Source: JAWKTV01 sp041398905
GTDB taxonomy: Bacteria > Planctomycetota > Planctomycetia > Planctomycetales > Planctomycetaceae
Direction: 5' to 3'
NCBI GenBank assembly: GCA_041398905.1
Contig: JAWKTV010000003.1
Coordinates: 124,001-188,000, forward strand
DNA: 64,000 bases
The stretch's first letter is position 1. Each line of letters starts with the position of its first letter. The position numbers were made by a program, and so were the translations under genes. The notes beneath the pieces were generated by a model. That model searched no databases. It saw only the letters and a program-made list of their open reading frames with translations, and was not told the origin of the DNA. Of the stretch, positions 1-8,183 are shown piece after piece.

Positions 1-220
1 TCGCCCAGGCTTCCGGGAACTGTCGCCACTCCCCCAGCGCGGACCTGGCCGCCTCAAAGACCTCCTTGCCGCTTCCGAGTTCGATTTCCGCCCGATTCGG
101 ATGGTAGCCGCGCGGCGGAGGGTCGGGCAGGACTGCGGGGGAGTCGAACACCGGACGAACCGACTCCCGAGCGATGTACCGTCTCAAGTGTTCCGGATCG
201 GGGCGAAGGAGGGCGTACAT
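1..220 (-). CDS. DUF1990 family protein (N-terminal part, cut by window edge)
   Basis: The ATG is at 220 on the minus strand, and an open frame of 73 codons runs off the left edge. The translation opens with a run of the type YALLRPDPEHLRRYI, followed by a segment with GYHPNRAEIELGSGKEVFEAA and then a tryptophan-containing stretch (ALGEWRQFPEAWA). This order fits the start of DUF1990 (YndB-like) proteins, where a loosely conserved first segment precedes a conserved 'G...NR..LG.G...F..A...L..W' pattern. The function of the family is unknown. No neighbour suggests a pathway. The assignment rests on pattern memory of the family and only the first third of a normal-length protein is visible. Confidence 0.6.
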   Translation of the reverse strand, partial: MYALLRPDPEHLRRYIARESVRPVFDSPAVLPDPPPRGYHPNRAEIELGSGKEVFEAARSALGEWRQFPEAWA

Positions 221-380
221 GCGAGGGGCTCAGTAGCCGATCAAGTGCGGACGGGGGGCGGGTCAGTCGCCGAAGGCTCGCCGTGCGACGCCGTTGAGCC
301 GTCAACCTGCCCTGAACGAACCGAGCTTCGACGCTCTGCTTCACTCGCGAATCGGTAAAGGCCGGCGATTCAACCGCGAT

Positions 381-722
381 TTAGTGGGGCCGCTCGTCAG
401 CTCCGGTCGAATCGGTCGTCTCCGCTCGATGCTGCAACGGTGCGGCCGCATCGGTAAGGCCGTTGTCGGGTGATTCCCCCTGCCGCCGGGCCGCCAGCGT
501 CGTCCGTCGATCGTGCGCCATCGCGAAGACCGCCACCACCATCAGCAGCACAGTCTCAATCAGAATGATTGTGACCCCATAGCGGTTGAAGAACCTGTTC
601 GGCGGAGCATCGGGATGCCCGAACGTGGTGGCGAGCATGCACATGGCTGTGAAGGCGAACAGGCCACCGGCGACGGTGACAAGCTTGAACGGCAGACTGG
701 CGGTCGATCTGGGCGGGCGCAT
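381..722 (-). CDS. small two-helix membrane protein, hypothetical
   Basis: The 113-residue product starts at ATG 722. Two hydrophobic segments are visible, roughly residues 10-33 (FKLVTVAGGLFAFTAMCMLA) and 47-69 (YGVTIILIETVLLMVVAVFA), joined by a short loop with PDAPPNRFFNRYG. A charged tail follows, rich in Arg, Glu and Asp. The tail looks cytoplasmic and disordered. No catalytic motif is seen and I do not recognise a family. It is transcribed away from the MoxR operon; the roughly 260-bp gap between the two genes would carry both promoters. Confidence 0.6.
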   Translation of the reverse strand: MRPPRSTASLPFKLVTVAGGLFAFTAMCMLATTFGHPDAPPNRFFNRYGVTIILIETVLLMVVAVFAMAHDRRTTLAARRQGESPDNGLTDAAAPLQHRAETTDSTGADERPH

Positions 723-981
723 GGAGATATCGTAGCACGGCGAAGGCAGTTTCCCGACCGTCCGCGCAGCAGGACTGAAGTCGACACCCAGTCACGCGGC
801 TGAGGCGGCCCGCCGCCCGATTGCGTCTGGATGTCGTGGCCCATACGCTGATCGGACGGGACGGCAGGTGCGCGGACGGTTCGGCTGGCGTTCGCTCGCC
901 GCCGGTCCAATCCGTAACCTCACGTCATCGGAAATCTCGGCGACGCCGATCGGCAGCAATTCCCAGCGAGAATGATTGACC

Positions 982-2001
982 ATGTCGACCACGGCGACGC
1001 ATCTCTCTTCCGAGCAGACCGAAAAAACGATCCGTTTCATCACCGCCGCTCGCGCGCAGATTGCCCGCGTCGTGGTGGGGCAAGACGTCGTGGTCGAGCG
1101 ACTGCTGGTGGCATTGTTCACCGGGGGGCATATCCTGCTGCAGGGGGTGCCGGGCCTGGCGAAGACGCTACTGGTGTCGGTGCTCGCCAAGTCGATCGAT
1201 CTGACGTTCGCCCGCGTGCAGTTCACGATCGACCTGCTGCCATCGGACATCCTCGGCAGCGAGATTCTCGATCAGCGGACCAACGACTTCCGTGTCGTCC
1301 AGGGGCCGATCTTCACGAACCTGCTGCTGGCGGACGAGATCAACCGCGCCGCCCCGAAGGTGCAGTCGGCTCTGCTCGAGGCAATGCAGGAACGCAAGGT
1401 GACGATCGGCAAGACGACGTTCCCGCTGCCGGCTCCGTTCCTGGTGATCGCCACGCAGAACCCCGTCGAGCAAAGCGGCACGTTCGAACTCCCGGAAGCA
1501 CAGCTCGACCGATTCATGCTCTGCCACCGGCTCGAATATCCCACGCCGGAGGAAGAACGCGAAGTGCTGATGCGAAACCTGAAACTCGGCATTCAACGCA
1601 AGGATCAGGGGGCGATCGTCAAAACCGAATTCGACGCCCTCGACGACGGCCCCGTCGGTAACACCGAAGACCTGATTGAAGCAATGGAAGCGGTACATCA
1701 GGTTCATGTCTCGGAGATCTTCGTCGAGCACGTGGTCGAACTTGTGAAGCGGACCCGGAACCACCCGCTCATCGAACTCGGCTGCAGCCCGCGCGCTGGT
1801 ATCGCGCTCACGAAAGCCGCCCGCGCCCGGGCGCTCATTCACGGCCGCGACTATGTCGTCCCCGATGATCTCTACGCGCTGGCTGATGACGTCATCCTGC
1901 ACCGCATTCGATTGACCTACGAGGCACTGGCCGAAGGGTATACCGGTCAGTCCGTGTTGCAGGAACTGCTCAACGAGTTTGGTTACGCCCCGGTGGCGTG
2001 A
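982..2001 (+). CDS. MoxR-type AAA+ ATPase
   Basis: This is a MoxR-family AAA+ ATPase, a chaperone-like protein thought to remodel or activate partners together with vWA proteins. Numbered from the ATG at 982, the Walker A motif GVPGLAKT lies at residues 55-62, the Walker B LLLADE at 114-119 and the sensor-1 ATQNP at 157-161. The 'SEILDQRT' and 'QGPIFTNLLLADEINRA' blocks are typical of MoxR. The length of 339 residues is normal. A TTG at 976 would add two residues; the ATG is preferred. It is the first gene of an operon with DUF58, a membrane protein, two vWA proteins and a repeat protein, the classical MoxR-Bat arrangement. No substrate can be inferred from the sequence. Confidence 0.93.
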   Translation: MSTTATHLSSEQTEKTIRFITAARAQIARVVVGQDVVVERLLVALFTGGHILLQGVPGLAKTLLVSVLAKSIDLTFARVQFTIDLLPSDILGSEILDQRTNDFRVVQGPIFTNLLLADEINRAAPKVQSALLEAMQERKVTIGKTTFPLPAPFLVIATQNPVEQSGTFELPEAQLDRFMLCHRLEYPTPEEEREVLMRNLKLGIQRKDQGAIVKTEFDALDDGPVGNTEDLIEAMEAVHQVHVSEIFVEHVVELVKRTRNHPLIELGCSPRAGIALTKAARARALIHGRDYVVPDDLYALADDVILHRIRLTYEALAEGYTGQSVLQELLNEFGYAPVA

Positions 2002-2079
2002 AGTCGAGAGCACGAGCCGGCCGGCCGGACCGGCGGCTGAACAGGGCCACCGCGAACCAAACTTTGGAGTCAACACCGT

Positions 2080-2943
2080 ATGGAAGGCTGGCTCGATCAG
2101 GTCCAGGTGATGGACTCCCGCCGGTTCCATCTCTCCTTGCGGAGAATGGCCGACGGCTTCCTGTACGGAGTCGACAAGTCTCCGTACGTCGGTTCGGGAC
2201 TCGAATACATGCAGTCCCGGCCCTACCACTACGGCGATCCCGTCCGCTCGATCGACTGGCGGGTCACGGCCCGAACCCGCCGCGTGCATGTGAAGGAGTA
2301 CGAGGCGACCAAGCAGATGCCCTGCTATCTGCTGCTCGACACCTCCGCATCCATGACCGTCGGCGTGACTTCACATTCCAAGTACGTGCTGGCCCTGCAG
2401 ATCGCCGGTGGACTGGCGCTCGCCTGCATCGACCGCGCGATGCCGGTCGGCCTTGTCGGCGTCGGTGATCGCGAGCTTCGCCACCTTCCGTCGCTCGCCC
2501 GGGATCGCGTCATGGCGTGGCTGCACAACCTCCGGAAGTTCCGACTCGACGAGCAAACCCAGCTTGGACCCAAGGTCGGCGAGCTCGGCTCGCGACTTGG
2601 CAGCCGGGCCCTGGTGATCGTACTCTCCGACCTGCATGACAGCGCCGCCCTGCCCGCGTTGAAGCTGCTCGCGCAGCAGCGCGATGTCGCGGTCCTGCAG
2701 TTTCGCGACCCCGCTGAACGCGGCGGACTGGGCGGGGCCGGACTGATGCTGATGCGCGAAGCGGAGACAGGCACGACGTTCCTGTCCCGCGGCGGCAAGG
2801 TGACGATCGACCAGGAGCGCATCGACCGCGAACTCAAACGCGGCCGCATCGACCATCTGATCATCGATACCGACCGCCCCTTCACCCATCGCCTGCGAAA
2901 CTTCTTTCGCAGCCGCGATCTCCTGGGACGGGGGGCGAGGTAG
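2080..2943 (+). CDS. DUF58 domain-containing protein
   Basis: The 287-residue product begins at ATG 2080, 78 bp after the moxR stop. The DUF58 signature is clear: a YGDPVRSIDW block at about residues 51-60 followed by RVHVKEYEATKQMPCYLLLD, then DTSAS at 87-91, which is a vWA-like metal-binding motif (DxSxS). No membrane segment is predicted, so it is likely cytoplasmic. DUF58 proteins are encoded next to MoxR ATPases in very many bacteria and are presumed to be partners of the ATPase; their biochemical role is not settled. The stop at 2943 is two bases before the next start, which argues for co-transcription. Confidence 0.92.
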   Translation: MEGWLDQVQVMDSRRFHLSLRRMADGFLYGVDKSPYVGSGLEYMQSRPYHYGDPVRSIDWRVTARTRRVHVKEYEATKQMPCYLLLDTSASMTVGVTSHSKYVLALQIAGGLALACIDRAMPVGLVGVGDRELRHLPSLARDRVMAWLHNLRKFRLDEQTQLGPKVGELGSRLGSRALVIVLSDLHDSAALPALKLLAQQRDVAVLQFRDPAERGGLGGAGLMLMREAETGTTFLSRGGKVTIDQERIDRELKRGRIDHLIIDTDRPFTHRLRNFFRSRDLLGRGAR

Positions 2944-2945
2944 CA

Positions 2946-3863
2946 ATGCGAAGCCAACAGCCCTCGCGAGTCCAGACCAAACCGACCCAGCCTGCCAAGC
3001 GCGTCGGCGGAAGGGTGATCGCGTTGACGTGCATGTCGATCGTGGCGCTGATGGCACCGTCGTTCGCAGCAACGGGCGAGCCTCCCGTCGCTGCCGGGTA
3101 TTCCGCCAATGTCGGTCTGCCCGGCAAACTGACCGATGTTGTGCTGCCGGGAAGCGAGTTGACAGTCGGCCCGGTGGATGACGACACGCCCGTCATTATT
3201 CGTATCGACGCCGTTCGGCCGCACGGGACGGACCACCGCTACGACCTCACCGTCTACGGAGTCGAGCCGGGCGAATACGATCTCGGCGATTATCTCGTAC
3301 GGGTCGATGGCCTCCGCCGTCGGCGCCCTGCCGCCGTTGCCGTTCGCGGTGGCGTCATCCCTCCCGCCCGGTCAGGTCGAGCCGCACCCTCTTGAGGCCG
3401 AACATCTGCCGTGGTTCACGAGCTATCGGTGGACGGTCGTCATTGGTGCCGTGTTGTGGATGATTGGCCTGTACCTGTTGATCGGGCGACGGCCACGCGC
3501 AGCGACACACCGGATGCACCGGTCGCCGAGCCACCGGTCTCGCTGGCCGATCGCCTGCGGCCGCTGGTGCAGGACGCGATCGCCGGTCGGGCGTCGACGG
3601 AACAGCTCGCGCAACTGGAGCGATCGCTCGTGAGTTTCTGGCGGACACGTCGAGGCCTGAACGACGTGCCGGTCAATCGGGCGATCACTGAACTCCGGGC
3701 CGACCCGCAGGCCGGGCCGCTGATCACGCAACTCGAACAGTGGCTGCACAGACCGGCTTCTGGCGAGGCAGTCGATGTCGCGCAGCTCCTGCAACCGTAC
3801 CGCTCGATCGATGCCGATGCGCTCGAACCGCACCGGCTGCCTCAGCGGGAGGTGCCGGCCTGA
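2946..3863 (+). CDS. Membrane-anchored Bat-operon protein, frame disrupted
   Basis: This is one gene read in three successive frames. From ATG 2946 the first frame gives a signal-like segment (VIALTCMSIVALMAPSFAA) and a periplasmic domain up to about GEYDLGDYLVRVDG near 3310. The frame then shifts and continues through a single transmembrane helix (WTVVIGAVLWMIGLYLLIG, about 3430-3486). A second shift near 3490-3500 returns to the first frame for a cytoplasmic tail (LADRLRPLVQDAIAG to the TGA at 3861-3863). Order and topology match the DUF4381/BatD-like membrane component found in MoxR-Bat operons. The TGA overlaps the next ATG (TGATG), which supports the reconstruction. The product would be about 305 residues. 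Either the sequence carries two indel errors or the gene is damaged. Confidence 0.7.
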
Positions 3864-4780
3864 TGCTCCCGTTCGCGCGCCCCTTGCTGCTGGTTCTGCT
3901 CGCCCTGCCGTTGTGGCTGGTGGTGCGGGTTTGGCGTCGTCGTGAAGGACAGGTGGTCGTGCCGTTCGATCACTCGGAAGTGCGACACAGCCGGTGGCTG
4001 TCGTGGCCGCTGAGGGTGGCGGAGTCGCTGCCCGCGGCGACGTTGTCGGCGGTCATACTACTGCTGGCTGGGCCGCAGCAGCTTGGCCAGCCCGAAAGCC
4101 GTCGCGAGATGACGAACATCGAATTCTGCGTCGACATTTCCGGCAGCATGACCGCGACGTTCGGCGAAGGAACCCGCTACGACGCCGCGATGGAGGCGAT
4201 CAATCAGTTCGTCGAGTACCGCGAAGGTGACGCCTTTGGATTGACGTTCTTCGGCAACAGCGTGCTGCACTGGGTGCCGCTCACGCAGGACGTTTCGGCC
4301 ATCAGGTGCGCCCCGCCCTTCATGGACCCGCAGCGGTACATCCCCGGATTCGGCGGGACGGAGATCGGCAAAGCGCTGCTCGCCTGCCGGAATGTGCTGA
4401 AGGAGCGCGAGCAGGGGGACCGCATGATCGTGCTCGTCTCCGATGGCTGGAGTTCCGACCTGATGGGAGACCGCTCCATCGAGATCGCCGAGGAGCTGAA
4501 AAAGGATGGAGTGATCGTATACGCGATCCACATCGCCGAATCCGAGGTTCCCGGCGACATCGTCAACATTGCCGGGCTCACCGGGGGGGATGTCTTCGAG
4601 GTCGGTGACCCCGCCGCCCTCGAGGCGGTTTTTCAGCGCATCGACGAGATGCAGCAGGCGGAGCTGGAGCAACTCGCACCCGATACGCTCGACGACTTCC
4701 GCCCGTATGCGCTGGCGGGGCTGGCGATGCTCGCCGTATGGGTGGTCACTCTGTTCGGCCTGAGGTTGACGCCGTGGTAG
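3863..4780 (+). CDS. vWA domain membrane protein (BatA-like)
   Basis: The 305-residue product starts at ATG 3863, overlapping the preceding stop. It has two N-terminal hydrophobic segments (about residues 5-23 and 56-70), a von Willebrand factor A domain with the MIDAS motif DISGS at 91-95 and the later GGTE at 164-167, and a C-terminal membrane helix (YALAGLAMLAVWVVTLFGL). This is the topology of BatA/BatB Aerotolerance-type proteins: a vWA domain on the membrane between helices. In the MoxR context it probably acts as an adaptor or partner of the ATPase. The neighbouring 4774-5814 gene is a paralogue, giving the usual BatA/BatB pair. Confidence 0.88.
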   Translation: MLPFARPLLLVLLALPLWLVVRVWRRREGQVVVPFDHSEVRHSRWLSWPLRVAESLPAATLSAVILLLAGPQQLGQPESRREMTNIEFCVDISGSMTATFGEGTRYDAAMEAINQFVEYREGDAFGLTFFGNSVLHWVPLTQDVSAIRCAPPFMDPQRYIPGFGGTEIGKALLACRNVLKEREQGDRMIVLVSDGWSSDLMGDRSIEIAEELKKDGVIVYAIHIAESEVPGDIVNIAGLTGGDVFEVGDPAALEAVFQRIDEMQQAELEQLAPDTLDDFRPYALAGLAMLAVWVVTLFGLRLTPW

Positions 4781-5814
4781 CGATCCTCGTTCTGTCGGGA
4801 GTCGTGGTCGTCGTGGCGGCGGCCGAGGCGTTGCATGCGCGGCGGACTCGCAAGATCGCGGCGCTCGCTTTCGGTCCACAGGCGCAACCCGCCGTGTGGG
4901 CTCGTTTCGAGGGGGCGTTTCGCGTCCTTGGCGCGGCGCTGCTGGCGTGGGGACTGACCACGCTGCTGCTCCTCGAACCAAAGACGCACAAGAGCGCCGA
5001 GGACATTCCCGATGCCGAACGCCGGCATCTGATTCTGGTGCTGGATGTTTCGCCCAGCATGCGAGTGGTTGATGCCGGGCTGGAAGGGGACCAGAGCCGC
5101 ATGGCCCGCGCCCGCGATGTGCTCGATTCCATGTTCGCCCGCGTCGGCATCCGGCAGTATCTCATCAGTGTGGTGGCGACCTACTCCGAAGCGATCCCGG
5201 TCGTCGAGCGGAGCAAAGACCCCGAAGTGCTGCGGAACATTCTCAACGATCTGCCGATGCACTATGCGTTTCATGCGGGAAACACCGACCTGTTCGCCGG
5301 GTTGGAGAAGGCGGCGGAGATCGCCAAGCCGTTGCCGCCACACAGCACGACGCTCGTCCTTGTCAGTGACGGCGACACCGTTCCGGCGACGGGGATGCCG
5401 AAAATGCCCATCTCGGTCGCGCATCGCATTGTGATCGGCGTTGGCGATACCGGCGAAGGCTCGTTCATCGACGGCCGTCACTCGCGGCAGGATGCGTCCA
5501 TGCTGCGGCAGATCGCCATCCGCTTGGGCGGCATCTACCACGACGGAAACCAGAAGCAGGTCAGCTCCGAAGTCGTCTCGTCGATCGCGCAAACGGGCGA
5601 GACAAGCATGATCGAGGAGCTGACCAAGCGTGAGCTGGCCCTTGCGGCGATCGCTGTGGGCGCACTGCTCATCTCACTGCTGCCGTGGGCCTTGCAGACG
5701 TTCGGAACCCGGTGGCGGCCAGGCGTCAGAGTCGCTGACCACTCGGCTCCCCCGGCCGGAATTCAACGCCATCAGCGGGATTTCGTTCGTGCAGATTCGG
5801 CCGCCAGACCGTAA
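4774..5814 (+). CDS. vWA domain membrane protein (BatB-like)
   Basis: A GTG at 4774 overlaps the previous stop by seven bases and begins directly with a hydrophobic segment (ILVLSGVVVVVAAAEAL), so it is preferred to the ATG at 4738, which would overlap far more. The product is 346 residues. A second hydrophobic segment lies at about 50-68, the MIDAS motif DVSPS at 91-95, and a C-terminal helix near 290-305 (ALAAIAVGALLISLLPWAL). It is the second vWA protein of the MoxR operon. The basic tail after the last helix is cytoplasmic by the positive-inside rule. Confidence 0.87.
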   Translation: MVAILVLSGVVVVVAAAEALHARRTRKIAALAFGPQAQPAVWARFEGAFRVLGAALLAWGLTTLLLLEPKTHKSAEDIPDAERRHLILVLDVSPSMRVVDAGLEGDQSRMARARDVLDSMFARVGIRQYLISVVATYSEAIPVVERSKDPEVLRNILNDLPMHYAFHAGNTDLFAGLEKAAEIAKPLPPHSTTLVLVSDGDTVPATGMPKMPISVAHRIVIGVGDTGEGSFIDGRHSRQDASMLRQIAIRLGGIYHDGNQKQVSSEVVSSIAQTGETSMIEELTKRELALAAIAVGALLISLLPWALQTFGTRWRPGVRVADHSAPPAGIQRHQRDFVRADSAARP

Positions 5815-5963
5815 GATGTTGCGAGGGTCGTGATTGACCGCCGGGGACTTCACAGTCCCGTCTGGATACGATGCCCCTTGTTTGGGAGCTGCGTATTTGC
5901 GTCTCTCGTCGGTCGGACAGCCCGGTTTATGGCTGGCTCGTGTACAAGTTCAGGATGACCGCC

Positions 5964-6713
5964 ATGCGTGGATTCTTCGTCGCCGTCTGGTTGCTCGTGC
6001 CGGTGCTGGCCGGAGCGTATCACTATGGGCCGGGGCAGGCTCGGATGGAGCTGGACAAGACGCAGGCCGCGCTGGATGCAGCGCGAACGGCCCGCGATGC
6101 CGGCCGGCATGGCGAAGCGGTCAAGCAGTTCACCAAGGCGCTCGAGACGCTGCCCGAAACCCGCGCGGACGAGGCGCAAACCATCCGCGTCGAACGGGCC
6201 AAGTCGATGCTGCTCGACGGACAGTTGCCGCAGGCCTATGACGAACTCGCGACCCTGCTGCCCACGCTGACCGACCCGGAGGAGGGCGCCAGCGTTGACA
6301 CCAGGCTGCTCAGCGAAGCCCGCGAAGCGTTCGCGAGCGCCCGCTATTATCTCACCTGGCTGCTGCGGCTCGAAGGTGCGCCGCGTGCCGAATGGGAACC
6401 CGAGATCGAAGGCTCCCGTCAGCTCTACCGGCTGCTCGCGGAAGACGCTAAGGCGAGTGGCCGCACCAGCGACTACGACCGCCATCGTGACGACATTGAA
6501 TCGGCGATCCGTCTCGCCCGACTCGATCTCTCCGACCTACAGGCTCTTGCGCTGCCGTCGCAGTGCAAAGGCTGCTGCAGTGGGGAGTGCAAGTGCAAAG
6601 GGAAGGGACAGAAGCCCGGCAAGGGCAAAGGCCGCGGCCCGCAGAAGAAGCAGGGCGACGAATCGGCCCGCGGTGCCAGCTCCGGCCCGCCTCCCGATGG
6701 CAGCGGCAACTAA
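5964..6713 (+). CDS. secreted or anchored TPR-like protein with Lys/Cys-rich tail
   Basis: The start at ATG 5964 is chosen because an AGGA lies eight bases upstream; ATG 5955 is possible. The 249-residue product opens with a hydrophobic signal or anchor (GFFVAVWLLVPVLAGAY). Helical repeats follow in which alanine and leucine alternate with charged residues (ALDAARTARDAGRHGEAVKQF...ALETLP), the look of tetratricopeptide repeats. The last 50 residues are very different: a CKGCCSGECKCKGKG block, then Lys/Gly-rich sequence. The Cys cluster could bind metal. It is the last gene of the MoxR-Bat operon, where TPR proteins are common, but the tail is not something I know from that family. Confidence 0.72.
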   Translation: MRGFFVAVWLLVPVLAGAYHYGPGQARMELDKTQAALDAARTARDAGRHGEAVKQFTKALETLPETRADEAQTIRVERAKSMLLDGQLPQAYDELATLLPTLTDPEEGASVDTRLLSEAREAFASARYYLTWLLRLEGAPRAEWEPEIEGSRQLYRLLAEDAKASGRTSDYDRHRDDIESAIRLARLDLSDLQALALPSQCKGCCSGECKCKGKGQKPGKGKGRGPQKKQGDESARGASSGPPPDGSGN

Positions 6714-7102
6714 CTACCTGCTGCAAGAACTCGTCGCAGGAACTTTCAGTCCGTGACCGAGGCCTTGAGCCGCGCGGCTGGTGGCGGGGGGCGCCCCGCG
6801 ATTGCGGAACGCCGCTGCCACACCACCCAGCTTCAACAACCGGGGCATCACTGGATGCAATGGCCGTAACTGTGCGGCGACGTCGATCGGCAATCGCGGC
6901 GAGTGTTGATCGTTTGGGCTTGCAAAGAAGCCGGTTTCCCGGCCCGGTATTCCTATTTACTCGCGTCACCCATCGCGCCTACACTCCGCCGCCAATTCTT
7001 GGCTGCCGAGTGGGGGGTTCCGCCGGGGGGCGGGACGCGTTGCTGGCCAACCGATCCGCTGAAAGAAGCCCAAAGTGGCATTCGACACAAGGAGGGACGT
7101 TG
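6714..7102 (+). other. intergenic region before the PstS-like gene
   Basis: No supported gene lies here. A short inverted repeat, GCGGGG (6784-6789) / CCCCGC (6794-6799), sits about 70 bases after the repeat-protein stop and may end the MoxR operon, although no T-run follows. The strong ribosome binding site AAGGAGGG at about 7089-7096 belongs to the next gene. Confidence 0.4.
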
Positions 7103-8095
7103 ATGCAAAAGCTTGGAGCGTTGTCATTGTTGGTTGGTCTGCTGATCGCTTCACCACTGGTGAAGGCCGCGGACCAGCCGGTCATGCTCGACCCGGACCT
7201 GCCGGTCTATCGCCCCGTCAACACGCAGTTGAAGGGCGAGCTGAAGCTGGCCGGATCGAACACCATGTCGCACGTCGCGGCGACGTGGGCGGATGGCTTT
7301 CGTCAGTTCTATCCGGGCGTGACCGTCACCATTGATGTGACGGGATCGCGGGAGGCCGTGAGCAGCGTACAAACCGGAGAGGCCCACATCGGCTTGCTCA
7401 GCCGCGGGATCTCCAGCGACGAGGTCGTGGGCTATCAGAAGGCGAAGGGGCATTACCCGCAGGTACTCGCTCCATGTCTGGAGCGGATCGCGGTGTACGT
7501 TCACAAGGACAACCCGATCCGCGGGTTGACGCTGCAGCAGATCGACGGCATCTTCTCCACCACCGCCAAGCGGGGCGGCGAGCCGATCCGCAAGTGGGGC
7601 CAGTTGGGCTTCCCCGGTGCGTGGGCCGAGCAGCCCGTCGTACCGCGCGGCCGCAGTGGCGATACAGGATCGCAAGTCTATTTCCAGGAAGCTGTGCTGC
7701 TGGGTGGCGAGTTCCGCACCGACCTGCAGAACCATCCGGACAATCTGGAGCTGCTGAAGGGGATCACCGAAGACCCCCGCTCCGTCGGCTTCGCCGGGCT
7801 GAGCTACGACAACCCGAACGTCCGCGCCGTGCCCGTGGCGATTCAGGCGGGTACGCCGTACGTCGGCGTCGATTCGCCGGAAGCGGACGCCGGACACTAT
7901 CCGCTGGTTCGTCCGCTGCAGCTCGTGATCAACCACGACCCCAAGCAGCCGTTGCCGGCCGTGGAAGCGGAGTTCATCAAGTACATCTTCAGCCGCGTGG
8001 GTCAGGAGGATGTCATCAAGGCGGGCTTCCAGCCGATTCCCGCTCGTCCGGCCAACATCGCTCTCGACGCGGTTGGTCTGGGTATCGCCCGGTAG
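7103..8095 (+). CDS. phosphate-type ABC transporter substrate-binding protein (PstS-like)
   Basis: ATG 7103 follows an AAGGAGGG ribosome binding site. The 330-residue product has a cleavable signal peptide (about 1-22, ending VKAAD). It then shows the PstS/PBP-like-2 pattern: LKLAGSNTMSHVAATWADGF near 50-69, VTIDVTGSREAVSSVQTGEAHIGLLSR near 72-100, and RGRSGDTGSQVYFQEAVL near 187-204. These correspond to the phosphate-contacting loops of PstS proteins. It would bind phosphate or a similar oxyanion in the periplasm. No pstC, pstA or pstB gene follows, so it is an orphan binding protein. The gap after its stop suggests it is transcribed alone or with 8184-9548. Confidence 0.85.
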   Translation: MQKLGALSLLVGLLIASPLVKAADQPVMLDPDLPVYRPVNTQLKGELKLAGSNTMSHVAATWADGFRQFYPGVTVTIDVTGSREAVSSVQTGEAHIGLLSRGISSDEVVGYQKAKGHYPQVLAPCLERIAVYVHKDNPIRGLTLQQIDGIFSTTAKRGGEPIRKWGQLGFPGAWAEQPVVPRGRSGDTGSQVYFQEAVLLGGEFRTDLQNHPDNLELLKGITEDPRSVGFAGLSYDNPNVRAVPVAIQAGTPYVGVDSPEADAGHYPLVRPLQLVINHDPKQPLPAVEAEFIKYIFSRVGQEDVIKAGFQPIPARPANIALDAVGLGIAR

Positions 8096-8183
8096 TTGTT
8101 CGCTGCATTGGTCAGGGCCTTGATTCTAAAGGCCCGCCGCACATTCCGCACATCTCCCCACAGGCATCACGGAAGGACCTGTC

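Noticed and set aside
1168..2289. Minus-strand open frame of 373 codons
   Set aside because: Antisense to the MoxR ATPase gene with its intact Walker motifs.
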